Source of the DNA: Stromatinia cepivora | Taxonomy: Eukaryota > Ascomycota > Leotiomycetes > Helotiales > Sclerotiniaceae | Assembly (NCBI GenBank): GCA_014898415.1 | Contig: RCTD01000005.1 | Coordinates: forward strand, 1,240,001-1,304,000 | DNA length: 64,000 nt | Direction: 5' to 3' | Shown: piece by piece, positions 1-10,517 of the stretch | How positions within the stretch are numbered: position 1 is the stretch's first letter | How the letters are laid out: each line of letters starts with the position of its first letter | Notes under the pieces: generated by a model | Database searches by the model: none | What the model saw: the letters and a program-made list of their open reading frames with translations, nothing else | Told to the model about the DNA's origin: nothing | Made by a program: the position numbers and the translations under genes

Positions 1-280
1 ATGTTGTCCTTCCACGTAAAATGTAAGAGGATATTGAAGACCGAAAGGACGATGCAAGTAGTTTAGAAATATCCAGTGTAAAAGCCAAAAATTCTTCCAA
101 TTCTACAACTAATTCTAAGTTCAAAAAGCCCCTCCAAATCCTTCTTCATGCTATACGCTCTAATGCTAAAGTCTCAAAACGCCAATGCTCGAACCAACGC
201 TAGGTATCTTCCAAAGAAAACTTGATAATGTCGACATCTTACAGCTTAACCCCAAACACGAACCTCCCGTTCGTTTTCCA
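1..280. other. 3' flank of the lipase gene, no gene seen
   Basis: Sequence downstream of the lipase stop codon. It has ordinary base composition and no reading frame or motif I can support; probably 3' UTR plus intergenic DNA. Confidence 0.5.
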
Positions 281-1733
281 TTACAAAATAAATTCCTCGT
301 CCAGCCAATGCTTCAACACAATTCGTCCTTCATCGAAACTCGGTTTGTCAACCCTAACAACAATAGCTGCATGACTATGCCTAACCTTGTGAATAAAGAC
401 CGGATACTTTCGCCAACCTACCTTATCCAATGCTTCTATCATTTTGAATTGGTATGGTGCTAATGCCAAGGTAGGAGCAATGACATCGGATTTCTCTGGG
501 TCGGCAACTTCACTATGGAAGGATTTGGTCCGTTCTCTAATTAAAGGAGATGAAACGGATGTCTCTTCAAAGTCCGAATCCGAAGGCGTGTTGAGATATT
601 CGTTACTTTGAGTAGCATTGAGATTCTCGTAAACATCTTCGACAGCTTCACGCATACCATTAATAAGAAGAGGAAATCGGTAGTCTTTAGGTTGAATACC
701 GGCTAGACCTTGTTCGTGTAGACGAATACGTTTGCTGCTGCGGACAGTCTGAACAGCGGAATTCAAAAGAAAAGCGACAACACCGAATGGGATGAATATA
801 ACTAGTGCGGCTATTAGAGGAAGGTTGCCCAAGGTCTTCCGTGTGCTGGCCATTAAGCTCGTGCTAACATTTAGACTAGCCTTATCTAAAGGAGAAACTG
901 GGTTGTGTCTGTCTAGAATAACATCTTCGTAACCTGTCACGTAATTTATCTTGACTTTATCCAGATTTGTGAATGGATCGGTGCTTGCTATTCCAGTCGT
1001 ATAGTAAACGGCGCTTCGATCGTTGACGATATTTGCATATAGAGTCCTTCTCTCGAATTTAGCCAATCCCTTTATAAAGATTGATTCTGGATCTGCTAGA
1101 ATCTCAAGTAGCGGCCTTCCTGTATCTCTAAACTTGTCTATCGTAAATAATTGTCGACCGGAAGTTGATAGGGTCCTTGCTCCCAAAACGTTCCAAACAT
1201 GATTGAGAGATCCTTTGAGAGGTGTGCGTACTCCAAGATGAGGACTAGCGAAGGTCGTCATGTTCTATAAAACAAGGTTAGAATGTCTAATATGAATTCC
1301 TGCATTCATTAGACCAACATACCACTGGCTTGATTTTATCGAAGAAACCCTTACTATCAAGTAAGCCAATAGAGTAACGGGCTACAAGGCCACCCAAGGA
1401 ATACCCAACGATAGAGAACCTAGTGATTACTTGTCCCTCTCTCGCAAGTTTCTCGACTTCTTCCTCTATCTCTGCTGTCACTCTCTCGCCACCCAACTCA
1501 ATCCCATCATATGTAAAGCTACCGCTGTTACGCTTCGCGACCAATATATGGAGATATTCATCGGAGTGTTTCGCTCGTAGAGATTTCGCCACTGATTCCA
1601 AATGAACTGGGTTACCCCAAAGTCTATCTCGTCAGCATACAATGGTCCGCAAAGCAAGGAGTAGGAATAGCACTCACCCATGAACAAGCACGCAGAGATG
1701 CTGAGCATCACGGCTGCTACCGGTATAATCCAT
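281..1733 (-). CDS. DUF676 lipase/serine esterase (Lpl1/Rog1-like), 3 exons
   Basis: Predicted alpha/beta-hydrolase of the DUF676 (putative serine esterase) family, which includes the yeast lipid-droplet phospholipase Lpl1 and Rog1. Three exons: 1733-1678, 1623-1323 and 1264-281. The introns (1677-1624, GTGAGT..TAG; 1322-1265, GTATGT..TAG) restore one frame of 446 aa, close to yeast Lpl1 (about 450 aa as I recall). Visible motifs are LCVLVHGLWGNP (residues 13-24, oxyanion strand), the nucleophile elbow GYSLGG (residues 92-97, Ser94) and FASPHLGVRTP just after the second intron. A hydrophobic stretch rich in L, I, A and V in the middle of exon 3 may be a membrane or droplet anchor. The start is the only ATG that puts the conserved motif close to the N terminus. 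Which family member it is, and its substrate, are inferred. It faces away from the next gene. Confidence 0.9.
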
Positions 1734-1808
1734 AACTTCGTTACTGAAGAAGGCCCGGTCCAAAGAAGAAAAGGAAAAAGGTAACAATGTGGCGATGGAG
1801 GTTTGGAA

Positions 1809-1856
1809 TGTTAGTAGTAAGAAAGTGTCTCTGAAGACACTTTCTTACCACTAACA
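1809..1856. repeat. Near-perfect inverted repeat, 22-bp arms, 4-nt loop
   Basis: Arms at 1809-1830 and 1835-1856 with loop CTGA match at 21 of 22 positions. The arm core is GTAAGAAAGTGTCT and its reverse complement. It lies 76 bp upstream of the lipase ATG, so it could fold in that gene's 5' UTR or act as a palindromic protein site. There is no T-run to suggest a terminator. Confidence 0.9.
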
Positions 1857-2433
1857 ACAATAAGCACTGCTGTCGCGTGCTCGGGCTTTTTGAACGTCCG
1901 CTTCGGTTTGATGCGTTCTTACGGGGGTTCGCAGGGGTAACGTATGGAATCTGCAGCCTAGAAATGCGCTTTCAGGGTTTGCACATGCCTTGGGTTATTA
2001 TGGGGGAGGATATCAAAATAGTAATATCAAAATGGTAGAAATCTTATCAAGAAATAGAAATTCTATTCATGAACATGAAAATGAAAACGAGAGTGAGAGG
2101 GAATGGAAGGGAAGGGAAGAAAAGGAAAGAGAAGGAAAGGAATAGATGAACAAGCTTTACCTTACCATCAATGTGATATGATAACGATTGCCTATAGGTG
2201 GGCATTCTCATCACCAAATCGTAGATAGATAGATAACCTACAAAGGATCAAAAGATAGATAAGACATAAAATAATCTCTTGTTATATTGTTCCTTATCGT
2301 AAGGTAGTACTTTTTATTTGTTACATTTCTATCATTTCACTGCAGAATTAGTAGCTTGTCGAACCCTAAATCCCGAGCTTGTATCTCTGGATTTGCTAGC
2401 ATATCATTTCTCATTTCTTGAAAGCCTATATTC

Positions 2434-2545
2434 CCTGAAGCCTGAAGCCTGAAGCCTGAAGCCTGAAGCCTGAAGCCTGAAGCCTGAAGCCTGAAGCCTG
2501 AAGCCTGAAGCCTGAAGCCTGAAGCCTGAAGCCTGAAGCCTGAAG
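2434..2545. repeat. Minisatellite, 16 perfect copies of CCTGAAG
   Basis: Sixteen uninterrupted 7-bp units (CCTGAAG), 112 bp in total, in the REX3 upstream region. The perfect copies imply recent slippage or expansion. Seven bp is not a multiple of three, so it is not a coding repeat. There are no spacers, so it is not a CRISPR array. Confidence 0.97.
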
Positions 2546-2854
2546 CGAGAAGTGTGATGCTGATATGAGCTGCATCAGTCATGAAACCGAACAATGAATA
2601 TCAACCAATTTTAGACGCTACTCCCGCCAACACCATTATTTACCACCAACCTTCTACTCGTACGAAAGGAGAGAAAAATTCAACCGGGAATTTGGAAGCA
2701 CCGAGCCGCACTAGCTTCCATTATCAGGAGAGTACCGGTATCTGCAAGAGCACAGAGTGGTATCTAGACTCTCATATCCACTAAACATCAGCTTTAGCTT
2801 TTGCAAAATCCTAAGTCTCTTTCGATCATATACTTTCCCTACGGAAACCTTAAA

Positions 2855-4978
2855 ATGTTTACCACTAAGAGTTTTTTCTCACAAACAAAATGCCCAAATC
2901 GCGATAAATGTTTGATACCAAGATGCGTATTCTCACATGATCACCCCGCCGCTCAAACAGTATCAAACAGAACGGCACAAGTAAACACTGTCCAGCAAGT
3001 CGATGAAAATTATGGAGATCAAGATGGACAACGAAAGCGTCAAAAGATTGATTTTGGGGAAAGAAGTACAACACCAACAACTGAGCCACCATCTTCATTC
3101 CCAAGCTTGAAGCCGGTTACCACGGCACAGAAAGCAGTTGAGAGCAAAGCCCCTTCAGTACAAGCATCAAAACCCACGTCAACAGCTCGACGTGGGATTT
3201 CTCCTCCACCATTACGTCGCAAGTCTCAGAACGATATTTCTGTATCAAGAGCACCTTCCTCTCTTCCCAAGGATGCACTCCAAATGCAAAACGCATCAGT
3301 CGCACCAAAAGTCCAGAACGTGACATCAACTCCAGTCAAGAAACCCGAGAAGAAAGAACCTCTTAATCCACGTGCACGTAAGACTGCACCAGCTGTTCAT
3401 AATATCAGGCTCAGACTCGTCCAAGCTCTACATGACCAGTTAAAACGCCTCAATTCCGAGCTATCTAAAGATGCAAATGATGAAGAAGAGGAACTTGTGT
3501 TTTCAGATCAAGGATTGATCACAAGGGTATTAGATCTGGAAGAGGCTGCTTGTGAAACGCCTAGCATCTATTCCAATGTTGTCAAGAATAAGATCATGGT
3601 CTACAAAAGAATGACTGTTGCACAATGGAAAGAAGAGAGGGCCAAGGAGATTGCCAAGGAGAAAGCTTCAAGAGCACCTGTGTCAGACACACCAGTCACG
3701 AAACCTAACGAACCACCAAAACCAATCGAGACAGGTCTTAGCCCAGAAGAAGAATTAGCCATACTCCCAAGGCTGTATACTCCCGTACACGGGTTGTCGC
3801 AACACGGATATGTCACAAATATTCCCACACCTGCAGAAATTGAAAAGGCAAAGATAGGTATAGAGGCATCCAAAGGTTGGGAAGTTTGTGATCGTTGTAA
3901 AACCCGTTTCCAAGTATTCCCTGGTCGCCGCGAAGAAGACGGCATACTCGCATCGGGTGGTTGCTGCACTTACCACTTCGGAAAACCCTATTGGAAAGAT
4001 CGTTCTTCGCTCGATCCCAAAGCCAAGCGCGAGAAGAAATGGCGTTGCTGTGATCAAAATATTGGAGATACTTCCGGATGTACCACAGCTGAACATCACG
4101 TCTTCAAAGTGAGCGAAGCGAAACGTTTAGCCACGGTATTAAATTTCGAAAAGACTCCTGAAAATGAAGCAAATCCTTCAATTCCCACCCAACCCATTTG
4201 TATCGATTGCGAGATGGGTTACACAGTTCACGGCCTCGAACTCATCCGCTTAACCGCCACCTCCTGGCCCTCGTGCTCTTCTCTTCTCGACATCCTCGTC
4301 CGTCCTTACGGTGAAATCCTCGATCTCAATTCACGCTATTCGGGCATCTACCCTCAGGACATCACCACCGCAATCCCCTACTCATTTCCCGGCTCTCAGC
4401 TCCTCGCCGAAAGCAAAGGAAAACTCCGAATCGTCGATTCCCCCGCCATCGCACGAAGCCTCCTCTTTTCCTTCCTCGCCCCCTCCACCCCCATCATCGG
4501 TCACGGTCTCGAAAACGATTTAAACGCCACCCGATTCATTCATCCCACAATCGTAGACACGGCTTTACTATTCCCTCATAAAGCAGGATTACCCTATCGA
4601 AATGGACTCAAAATGCTCATGCAAACATTGCTCAATCGAAATATTCAAATGGTTACGTATACGGAAGGGAAGGTTGATGGACATGATAGTGAAGAAGATG
4701 CGAATGCAGCGGGAGATTTGGTTAGATATCGCATTGGGAAGGAATGGGAGAGGATGCAGAGAGCAGGGTGGAAATTAAAAGATGGGGTTTTTGAACCCCC
4801 GGAAAATGGTCACGGGAAGGGTGGAAAGGGAAGAGAAATGGCGTATGATGGAAAAGATGGAAAGAATGAGAAAGGGGAGGAGAATGATACGGAAGATGAG
4901 CAGAGGATAAAAGATGAGAGGATTATAGTAGGTGTATCTGCAGGTTCGAAGAGAAGTAGAGAAGATATGGAAAGATGA
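2855..4978 (+). CDS. REX3: RNA exonuclease 3 (DEDDh 3'-5' exonuclease)
   Basis: Intronless 707-aa protein. Rex3-family enzymes trim the 3' ends of structured RNAs such as MRP RNA and other small stable RNAs. The N terminus has a CCCH-type finger (C13, C19, C24, H28, typical of fungal Rex3), followed by a low-complexity basic/Ser-Pro linker. A Cys/His-rich segment with CDRC, GGCCTYHFG and RCC motifs leads into the exonuclease fold: Exo I CIDCEMG (D451, E453), Exo II HGLENDL (D555) and Exo III H610-x4-D615. All five catalytic DEDDh positions are present. The first in-frame ATG is 2855; the open frame upstream of it has no ATG. The C-terminal tail is Lys/Glu/Gly-rich and probably disordered. The family assignment is firm; the exact substrates are inferred. 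Confidence 0.93.
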   Translation: MFTTKSFFSQTKCPNRDKCLIPRCVFSHDHPAAQTVSNRTAQVNTVQQVDENYGDQDGQRKRQKIDFGERSTTPTTEPPSSFPSLKPVTTAQKAVESKAPSVQASKPTSTARRGISPPPLRRKSQNDISVSRAPSSLPKDALQMQNASVAPKVQNVTSTPVKKPEKKEPLNPRARKTAPAVHNIRLRLVQALHDQLKRLNSELSKDANDEEEELVFSDQGLITRVLDLEEAACETPSIYSNVVKNKIMVYKRMTVAQWKEERAKEIAKEKASRAPVSDTPVTKPNEPPKPIETGLSPEEELAILPRLYTPVHGLSQHGYVTNIPTPAEIEKAKIGIEASKGWEVCDRCKTRFQVFPGRREEDGILASGGCCTYHFGKPYWKDRSSLDPKAKREKKWRCCDQNIGDTSGCTTAEHHVFKVSEAKRLATVLNFEKTPENEANPSIPTQPICIDCEMGYTVHGLELIRLTATSWPSCSSLLDILVRPYGEILDLNSRYSGIYPQDITTAIPYSFPGSQLLAESKGKLRIVDSPAIARSLLFSFLAPSTPIIGHGLENDLNATRFIHPTIVDTALLFPHKAGLPYRNGLKMLMQTLLNRNIQMVTYTEGKVDGHDSEEDANAAGDLVRYRIGKEWERMQRAGWKLKDGVFEPPENGHGKGGKGREMAYDGKDGKNEKGEENDTEDEQRIKDERIIVGVSAGSKRSREDMER

Positions 4979-5764
4979 GGTGGTAGTTAATCAGTAAAAC
5001 TTAAGTCATAAGGTACATTTAAGCAAGCAAATCTATACATATACAAACTTTTCTTAATAAGGTACAGAAGAGACATTCTTGGATACAAGCTACAGGGACA
5101 AAATCGAAAGGAGAAATAGGATAGGAAAGATAATGCCATATTCATCAATTGGGTCGGATAATTTATTCATACCATATAAGAGTTCTGATCCGGACTCACC
5201 ATACACTAAGCGAAATCACATAAAATTGACGATTTTTTAGTTTTTCAAAGCTTTATTATTTATATAAAAATTCAAAATAATTTATTAAAATCTATATTTA
5301 TATAAAAATGATTATTCAAAATTCAATAAATATTAAATAAAATATTTGTATATAATTTTATTTCGAAATTATATATATTCGAAATCAAAAAAGCCAAAAA
5401 AATTCCAAAAAAAATCATTTATTTTGTATAGAAAAAATATTATATATTCGAAATTTTAAAAATTTTAAATTTTAAATTAGTGTAACTTTTGAATAAAAAT
5501 TACAAAAAAATAAAATATATTATATTATATTTTATAATTCGATTATAATTAATTATTATATTTCAAAATTTCAATTATTTTTATTTAATATTAAGAAGGT
5601 TATTCGATATTTAATTTTGTATAAGAAAACTTGATTTTTGCAGGAACTCTGTCATGAATTCGAATACTGTGCGGTAAGTAGATTCATTTCTAGCTTGTAT
5701 AGTGTAATTATAATCCATATTCATACTCGACTGATACTCAATCATTCGCTATACTATATCAATT

Positions 5765-5850
5765 ACCTACCTACCTACCTACCTATCTACCTACCTACCT
5801 ATCCACCTACCTACCTACCTACCTATCTACCTACCTACCTATCTACCTAC
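5765..5850. repeat. CTAC/CTAT tetranucleotide microsatellite
   Basis: About 21 tandem tetranucleotides, mostly CTAC with interspersed CTAT and CCAC units. Apparent peptides across it (Tyr-Leu-Pro-Thr repeats) are artefacts of the array. Confidence 0.95.
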
Positions 5851-6017
5851 CCATCGCATAACAACAAAAGCATTTATTTATTATATTTCATATTTCATAT
5901 CGTATATCATGTATCACATCAAAGAAACTACATCCATCACACATATCAAACTACACAACGCGGAGAAGACACCTACCCACCACCCACCATTCATCATCCA
6001 TTATATAAAAATCATGG

Positions 6018-6053
6018 TATCATATCATATCATAGCATATCATATCATATCAT
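6018..6053. repeat. ATCAT pentanucleotide microsatellite
   Basis: Short tandem array of ATCAT/ATCATAG-like units, seven imperfect copies, in the 3' flank of the zinc-knuckle gene. Confidence 0.85.
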
Positions 6054-6518
6054 TAACACAAAATAATTCTAATCATACAATCAAATCAATCCATCACTCA
6101 TTCCCCAGTTGTATCTCCCGATCACTCCTCAGACTAGCATGCAAACCACAAATGTAAATCCTCATTCGTGAGAACATGCTCATCATTACGTTTATAATAA
6201 GCTTTTAACCCATATATGCAGCGCGAGCTATTCACACATTGACTCTATAGTCTAAAACCCCCAACGCCAATTTATGCTTTCAAAAATCATATACGATACC
6301 AGATATCATTGTACGATTCTGACGTGAAGAACCATGATATAGTGAGATCTCGAGGATGTTGGTATACATGTCGAAAGATGTCAGGCTGAAATGTTCTACA
6401 ATGTACATGTGATTCTATAATGTGGCGTAAGCCTTATCATAGCAGCATCACATGCTTTGTAAAGACAATCCAGATTGACACCAGATTGACATCTTAGCAA
6501 CGACTCCCCGAAACGTCA

Positions 6519-8924
6519 TCAGCGACGACCACGTGGAGCTCCTCGAGCAGGTCCGCCTCCGCCTCTACCGCGGTAGGCTTTTCCACGACTCGAGCCACCG
6601 CCTCTGGGAGAGGCATTTCCAGATTTGTGCCTAGGCTTTGACTTCTTTTTCTCTCCACTACTACCACCGCCTCCACGACCACCACGGCCACCTCGGTTTC
6701 CAGCAGGTGCTCTACTATTTGGGTTGCCACCAGTATTGCCCTGGAACTGGAAAGGGGGCTCTTGATTGAAAGATTGCATTGCACCAGCTTGGGAGAATTG
6801 AATCTGACCGTTTTTGGGACTCATGTTGACTTTCGGATGGATGAAACCTTCGTCATCATCGCTATCATCCAGCTCGATAGGATCGTTGGCTTTTCCTTTG
6901 ATGGTGAAGCCCTTCTTCGCACGACTTGGAATTGAGTAATCATTACCTCCTAAAGACATAGAATCATAACTAGTAGTATCATCAAGATATTTCTCCAAGT
7001 TACTACTTGACCAAGATCTTCCACCAGAAGCGGGTTCACCACGATATAGTCCACATTCAGGGCCAAAGTGACCTGCACGACCACAAAAGTAGCAATATAC
7101 CGGTATGTTTCGAACCTTCTTGATTTCCTCGGGGCCAGGAAGGAAACTTCTCCAGATTAAATGGCATTGATTCTCAAGATGGCTTGGAGATTGACATGTA
7201 ATACATTTGATATCTTCCTGGGCAGCACGCAGCTTTTCGGGGCAGTGCGACGTCTGATGACCAACTCCTCGACACTTACTACAGACCGTAGTCCGAGGGC
7301 AAGCTAGAGTCAGATGATCACCCGTGCTGCCACAAGAAGAACAGGCGCTGTCAGGGCACAGAGCTCGATCGTGTCCACTGGAGCCGCAGACCAAACATCT
7401 TCTGAGAATGATGCCATCAGTGGTTGGGAAGTATTTCAGAATTGCAGCACGGTCTTCTGGAGTTAGCTCTGGACTTAAAACCGTTTCGCGCAAGGCACTA
7501 AAGTCCTGGTCATCATCAATCTCAATGGCAGGGTCGCCTAGAGGGAGCTCCATATCACTTTCAACTACAGAGTCAGAGGAACCATGATCCATCTGAACTG
7601 TATCAGCTTCAGTAAGAATCCTGCGATCTCGGGTCGGGTCGATAGCGTCTGTAACCAGAGTTGGGGTAATCCGCGCCGTCATTTTGCCATTAGATTCTGT
7701 TGTAGGATTGGTAGCCAAGACATTGTTCTGTCCCATGAGAGCCTCATCCTCGACTACACCTTTATTGGTAACTGCAGGGGCGGCATTCGCGTCATAATGA
7801 TCAACCGCGCGGGCCAAGTCTGATGGAGTAATTCTGCTGAAAGTTTTGGCTGAAGCAGTGTTTGGTTCAGAATCAATAACCACGGGGGCTTGAGCTGATG
7901 GGGCTTGGGTAACTTTCTGACTACTCGATTCGCCACTCTTCTTGAAGGGTTCCTCGGGCGTGGGCTTGACATTCCCTTTTGAAGATGGCCTAGAGAGTTT
8001 GAGGACGTCCATGAAAAGGGGGGCTTTCTCCACGAGGGAAGATGCAAAAAGTTCCCTCTGCGGAACGTGATTGTAGAAATGTCTCATATAAGCTTTGAAG
8101 GCGGCCTTGGCACGTTTGTCTGACAACCCACTTTTGAAGAATTCGTTGTTTGCCACGAGCGCACGAAGGACATCAGAATAAGTGATATGTTCAATCATGA
8201 TTGGTTTGCCTTCCGCATTAAGCAATTCTCGCAGCTGGACATCACCGCCGCCGAACGAGTAGTATCCTACAGGCTGATTCTTCTTTATTGGAGTGGGGTA
8301 AAAAGTCAATCCATCTTCAATGTACTTCAAGCAGCTCTGTTGAAATGCTTCCGGCACTGGCCAGCCATGAAGATCTATTAGAGCAGAAACATCCTGGGTA
8401 TAAGCTGTCATCAAGACCAGCTGTCTTTCTTCCGATAGCTTACTCAGTTGTTTTCTGGTCAAGATCGGCTTCTGATTAGATGCTCGTATGGATTTTCCAA
8501 CAGTGTTAAGATTAATCTCGGTATCCTGTGGGCTGACGAGACCTTGTCCATTATTATTTGGGTCTTGCTCTGTTTGTTTGAGGGAAGTATTCTGGGGCAA
8601 CGACGGTTTCTTGCTCTTGAAGGATGTTCGTAACCCGCTCTGTACGCCTTGATTCCAGGCTACCGGTTGTGCAATACTTGCTCCATGCTTAACAGTTCCT
8701 GCTGCCGAGTCCTTTTGCAACGGCGAAGATGTGAGATCGATCTCAACTTTGGCAGATTCGGTGGGAGATTGCTTTGCCCTCTTTCGAGGTTGTTTTGCAG
8801 ATTCATCAGAAGAAGAATCAATTGAGACGATTTCTCTACCTTGCTCCGAGAATGTGTGTAAAGCGCGTTTTCTTCCAACCACATTCGATCGCGAATCAAC
8901 CACATCTTCCACTGGCGAATCCAT
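6519..8924 (-). CDS. AIR1: Air1/Air2-like CCHC zinc-knuckle protein (TRAMP complex)
   Basis: 801-aa intronless protein. Five zinc knuckles run from C510 to about C624: CLVCGSSGH, CSSCGSTGDH, CSKCRGVGH, CITCQSPSH and CYFCGRAGHFGPEC. Between knuckles 4 and 5 is IWRSF, matching the IWRxY-type linker of Air proteins that contacts the Trf4 poly(A) polymerase. The family's role is the RNA-binding subunit of TRAMP, which adenylates nuclear RNAs for the exosome. The N-terminal half is long and Ser/Lys-rich, with PRKRAK-like basic patches suggesting nuclear import. The C terminus is an RGG box (about residues 725-801), a typical arginine-methylation and RNA-binding tail. Much longer than yeast Air1/2 (about 350 aa), as is common in filamentous fungi. 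The start is the first ATG (AAAATGG context). Whether it is the only Air paralogue cannot be told here. Confidence 0.85.
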   Translation of the reverse strand: MDSPVEDVVDSRSNVVGRKRALHTFSEQGREIVSIDSSSDESAKQPRKRAKQSPTESAKVEIDLTSSPLQKDSAAGTVKHGASIAQPVAWNQGVQSGLRTSFKSKKPSLPQNTSLKQTEQDPNNNGQGLVSPQDTEINLNTVGKSIRASNQKPILTRKQLSKLSEERQLVLMTAYTQDVSALIDLHGWPVPEAFQQSCLKYIEDGLTFYPTPIKKNQPVGYYSFGGGDVQLRELLNAEGKPIMIEHITYSDVLRALVANNEFFKSGLSDKRAKAAFKAYMRHFYNHVPQRELFASSLVEKAPLFMDVLKLSRPSSKGNVKPTPEEPFKKSGESSSQKVTQAPSAQAPVVIDSEPNTASAKTFSRITPSDLARAVDHYDANAAPAVTNKGVVEDEALMGQNNVLATNPTTESNGKMTARITPTLVTDAIDPTRDRRILTEADTVQMDHGSSDSVVESDMELPLGDPAIEIDDDQDFSALRETVLSPELTPEDRAAILKYFPTTDGIILRRCLVCGSSGHDRALCPDSACSSCGSTGDHLTLACPRTTVCSKCRGVGHQTSHCPEKLRAAQEDIKCITCQSPSHLENQCHLIWRSFLPGPEEIKKVRNIPVYCYFCGRAGHFGPECGLYRGEPASGGRSWSSSNLEKYLDDTTSYDSMSLGGNDYSIPSRAKKGFTIKGKANDPIELDDSDDDEGFIHPKVNMSPKNGQIQFSQAGAMQSFNQEPPFQFQGNTGGNPNSRAPAGNRGGRGGRGGGGSSGEKKKSKPRHKSGNASPRGGGSSRGKAYRGRGGGGPARGAPRGRR

Positions 8925-10517
8925 TTTTGATAATGCTCCCGTGGCAGACAAAAATCAAAATAAGCTCAGCACAATAGAGTGCGACATCCACGAATGTCCG
9001 TATATGTACTCGAGTACAGGTATAGATAAGAGGTGGATTTCTGGGTGGATTCCTAGAAGAATTAGTGAAAGCTGAGATATTGATTGTCTTGTCTTTGTAA
9101 ACATAACATGGGAGCAAATTCAAAGTATCAAGAGAACTCCTGAAGATTGAAATGCTTTCATGTAAATGATAAGAGACTTTTATCCTCTCCAAGTCTTTGT
9201 ACGTTGTTGAATTATTTGTTGTGCAGTTATCGCCGCGGAATTTGCGATCTAATTGTACAGTGTAAATAAATAAATAAATAGATTGATGTCTCGAAAATTA
9301 AATAACAAGAGTTTCCGATATCATGAAAATAATCTCTTCTGGAAATTTGTTGTCTGGCTCGATAAAGAAGATTTGATTGGCTGATGCGTAGATGTGTGTA
9401 ATTCATTTCGGTGATACTAACCATAACAGTGAATTACCCTTGAAGATGATCCATTCATTGGCTACTTTTCAAAGAATATTCTAAACATTCTCGAATGATT
9501 CTTGTCTTGTCTTATATTTGAATTTTATATTTTGCCTTGATATATAAATCTCCCTAACTAGGTAGGTACGTACTCATTAAAATGATACAGGTATTAATCA
9601 AGACAGAGCCAGCTCAAATTGTAATAAGGTAGATCACAACTCCACTTTCGAATACAAATATAACAACCTCTTTCAGACCTTCAGACCCTGAGCTACCCTA
9701 CCACATACGGAAAAGTTAGACCGATCAAATCCCCCGAGCCATTAACCCAATCCCCCATCCCCCCAAAGACTCAAGGATCCAAGGACAACAAGGACACAAG
9801 GACCCCCAAGACCGAAATAGATGACTAAATCAGAACAACAACACCAAATACCAATATCACCAAAATCTCCCCATTCGCCCTCTCCCCCATTTTCATCATT
9901 CACCGCACGTCTCTTCATTCTATACAATATCTATACAATAACCCAAACCCGCAGCCTTTATTTATTTTCCTTCTATACTACTTACTACTCATCTCTTCGT
10001 TCTTCTACCTCCTTACGCCTCACCTCGGAAACTCCAGCTTCACTCTCAATTCCCATTTGAGCATTCTGATCGATGACAATTCAATTCAAACCCAAATCTC
10101 AATCATCTTTGTATTCTTTTATCTAAAGTCTTTCTTTTTGTCATTATCTTAAAGTGCCTCGCAATTGCTCAGAAGTAAGCTCCTAAGTTTCTTCAAATTT
10201 ATGCCGACCGAGGTAACTTGATTCCTTCGGAGATCCGCATCCCTCACTTTGCTTACTGCAATAAACATCATGAATATTCAATGAGCTCATCGCTGACATC
10301 CTGTTCAAAGCTGCGGCCATCAAAACCTTTGGTATCCCTTTCTAAATCCAAATATCCATCTTAACATTACGATAAAACGCTCTCTCGCAGGCGTTTCCCA
10401 AGCTTCAAAATTTCTTCCGCAACCACCGCCAAGCTGTCTTCCCCACTCCTCCTCCCTCGCACCGTCTCTTACGACGCGAGTTCAAATCCACCTCGTTCGA
10501 GTGGTCCATATCGAGCA
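8925..10517. other. Divergent promoter region, AIR1 (-) / ORM1 (+)
   Basis: 1.6-kb non-coding stretch between two divergent genes. It holds AAAT microsatellite-like runs (about 9266-9281), a C-rich/CCC stretch (9729-9780) and pyrimidine-rich DNA (about 9970-10150) typical of fungal core promoters just upstream of the ORM transcript start. No reading frame with conserved features was seen. Confidence 0.6.
10175..10390 (+). other. Possible 5' UTR intron of the ORM gene
   Basis: GTAAGC at 10175 and a pyrimidine-rich TCTCTCGCAG ending at 10390 bracket 216 nt with a CTTAAC branch-point-like word about 35 nt before the acceptor. It would be spliced out of the leader upstream of the ATG at 10518. 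This is only a splice-site reading; transcript data would be needed. Confidence 0.35.

Larger units (their letters stand above)
1734..2854. other. Shared 5' region between lipase (-) and REX3 (+)
   Basis: Divergent intergenic region of about 1.1 kb that must hold both promoters. It contains a hairpin (1809-1856), a purine-rich stretch (about 2089-2145) and a 7-bp minisatellite (2434-2545). No coding region is supported; the reading frames over the minisatellite simply reflect its 7-bp unit repeated through all frames. Confidence 0.6.
4979..6518. other. Convergent intergenic region with AT-rich relic and microsatellites
   Basis: Region between two convergent genes (REX3 and the zinc-knuckle gene). 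About 5222-5640 is a 420-bp block of extremely AT-rich DNA with many AAATT/TATAT words, resembling the RIP-mutated DNA of the right half of the window; probably a small relic of a mutated repeat. It is followed by a CTAC array and an ATCAT array. No coding region is supported. Confidence 0.6.

Noticed and set aside
2434..2545. CRISPR array
   Set aside because: Direct 7-bp tandem units without spacers, in a fungal genome.
5638..6157. Small Tyr/Pro/Thr- and His/Ile-rich ORFs
   Set aside because: Generated by CTAC and ATCAT microsatellites; no proper start or conserved motif.
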